Positions 6,062-6,083 of a DNA stretch of 6,083 nucleotides are shown here, one piece after another. Positions within the stretch are counted from its first letter, which is position 1; each line of letters begins with the position of its first letter. The notes under the pieces were generated by a model. It saw nothing but the letters and a program-made list of their open reading frames with translations. It was not told the origin of the DNA and ran no database searches. The stretch lies in contig JADLDX010000325.1 of NCBI GenBank assembly GCA_020846515.1, forward strand, positions 1 through 6,083, read 5' to 3'. The translations under genes were made by a program, and so were the position numbers. This DNA comes from Pirellulaceae bacterium (GTDB lineage: Bacteria; Planctomycetota; Planctomycetia; Pirellulales; Pirellulaceae).

Positions 6062-6082
6062 ACGAATCGCTCCGCGACTCGT
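6062..6082. other. Possible stem-loop after coaX, cut off by the window end
   Basis: ACGA/TCGT (6062-6065 and 6079-6082) and TCGC/GCGA (6067-6070 and 6074-6077) can form an 8-bp stem with one A-C mismatch and a TCC loop. It begins right after the coaX stop. Whether a T run follows is unknown, so terminator status cannot be judged. Confidence 0.3.
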
Positions 6083-6083
6083 C

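Overview
The window looks like chromosomal housekeeping DNA from a planctomycete, most likely a Pirellulaceae-type organism. This is an inference from three things. The EF-G protein is of the spirochaete/planctomycete/delta-proteobacterial class (spdEFG1) that also gave rise to mitochondrial EF-G1. Gene starts mostly lack a clear Shine-Dalgarno sequence. Short palindromic repeats of a kind I recall from planctomycete genomes sit between genes. No plasmid, phage, insertion sequence, CRISPR, tRNA or rRNA signature was found.

Layout, all genes on the + strand. Bases 1-258 hold a terminator-like hairpin (2-27), a GC-rich fold-back element (28-155) and a possible promoter (168-195). lpxK (259-1326) encodes the lipid A 4'-kinase, and its stop codon lies inside the first unit of a two-unit palindromic tandem repeat (1315-1384). 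A 579-base gap (1327-1905) has no convincing gene but contains a cluster of GGCCGA/TCGGCC motifs that can form hairpins. fusA (1906-4023) encodes elongation factor G and is closed by a strong intrinsic terminator (4104-4147). A perfect 7-bp inverted repeat (4176-4195) precedes obg (4207-5199). coaX (5213-6061), a type III pantothenate kinase, starts 13 bases after obg and is probably cotranscribed with it. The last 22 bases can form a hairpin cut by the window edge.

The genes are not one pathway: outer-membrane lipid A synthesis, translocation on the ribosome, ribosome assembly and stress GTPase, and coenzyme A synthesis. The terminator after fusA separates at least two transcription units.

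The main points of interest are changes at normally invariant sites. EF-G has Tyr for Asn in the guanine-recognition NKxD motif, Obg has SKAE in the same motif, and CoaX has Gln for the third conserved active-site Asp. I did not find an undescribed multi-gene system here; the non-coding repeats and these substitutions are the parts that deserve a closer look.
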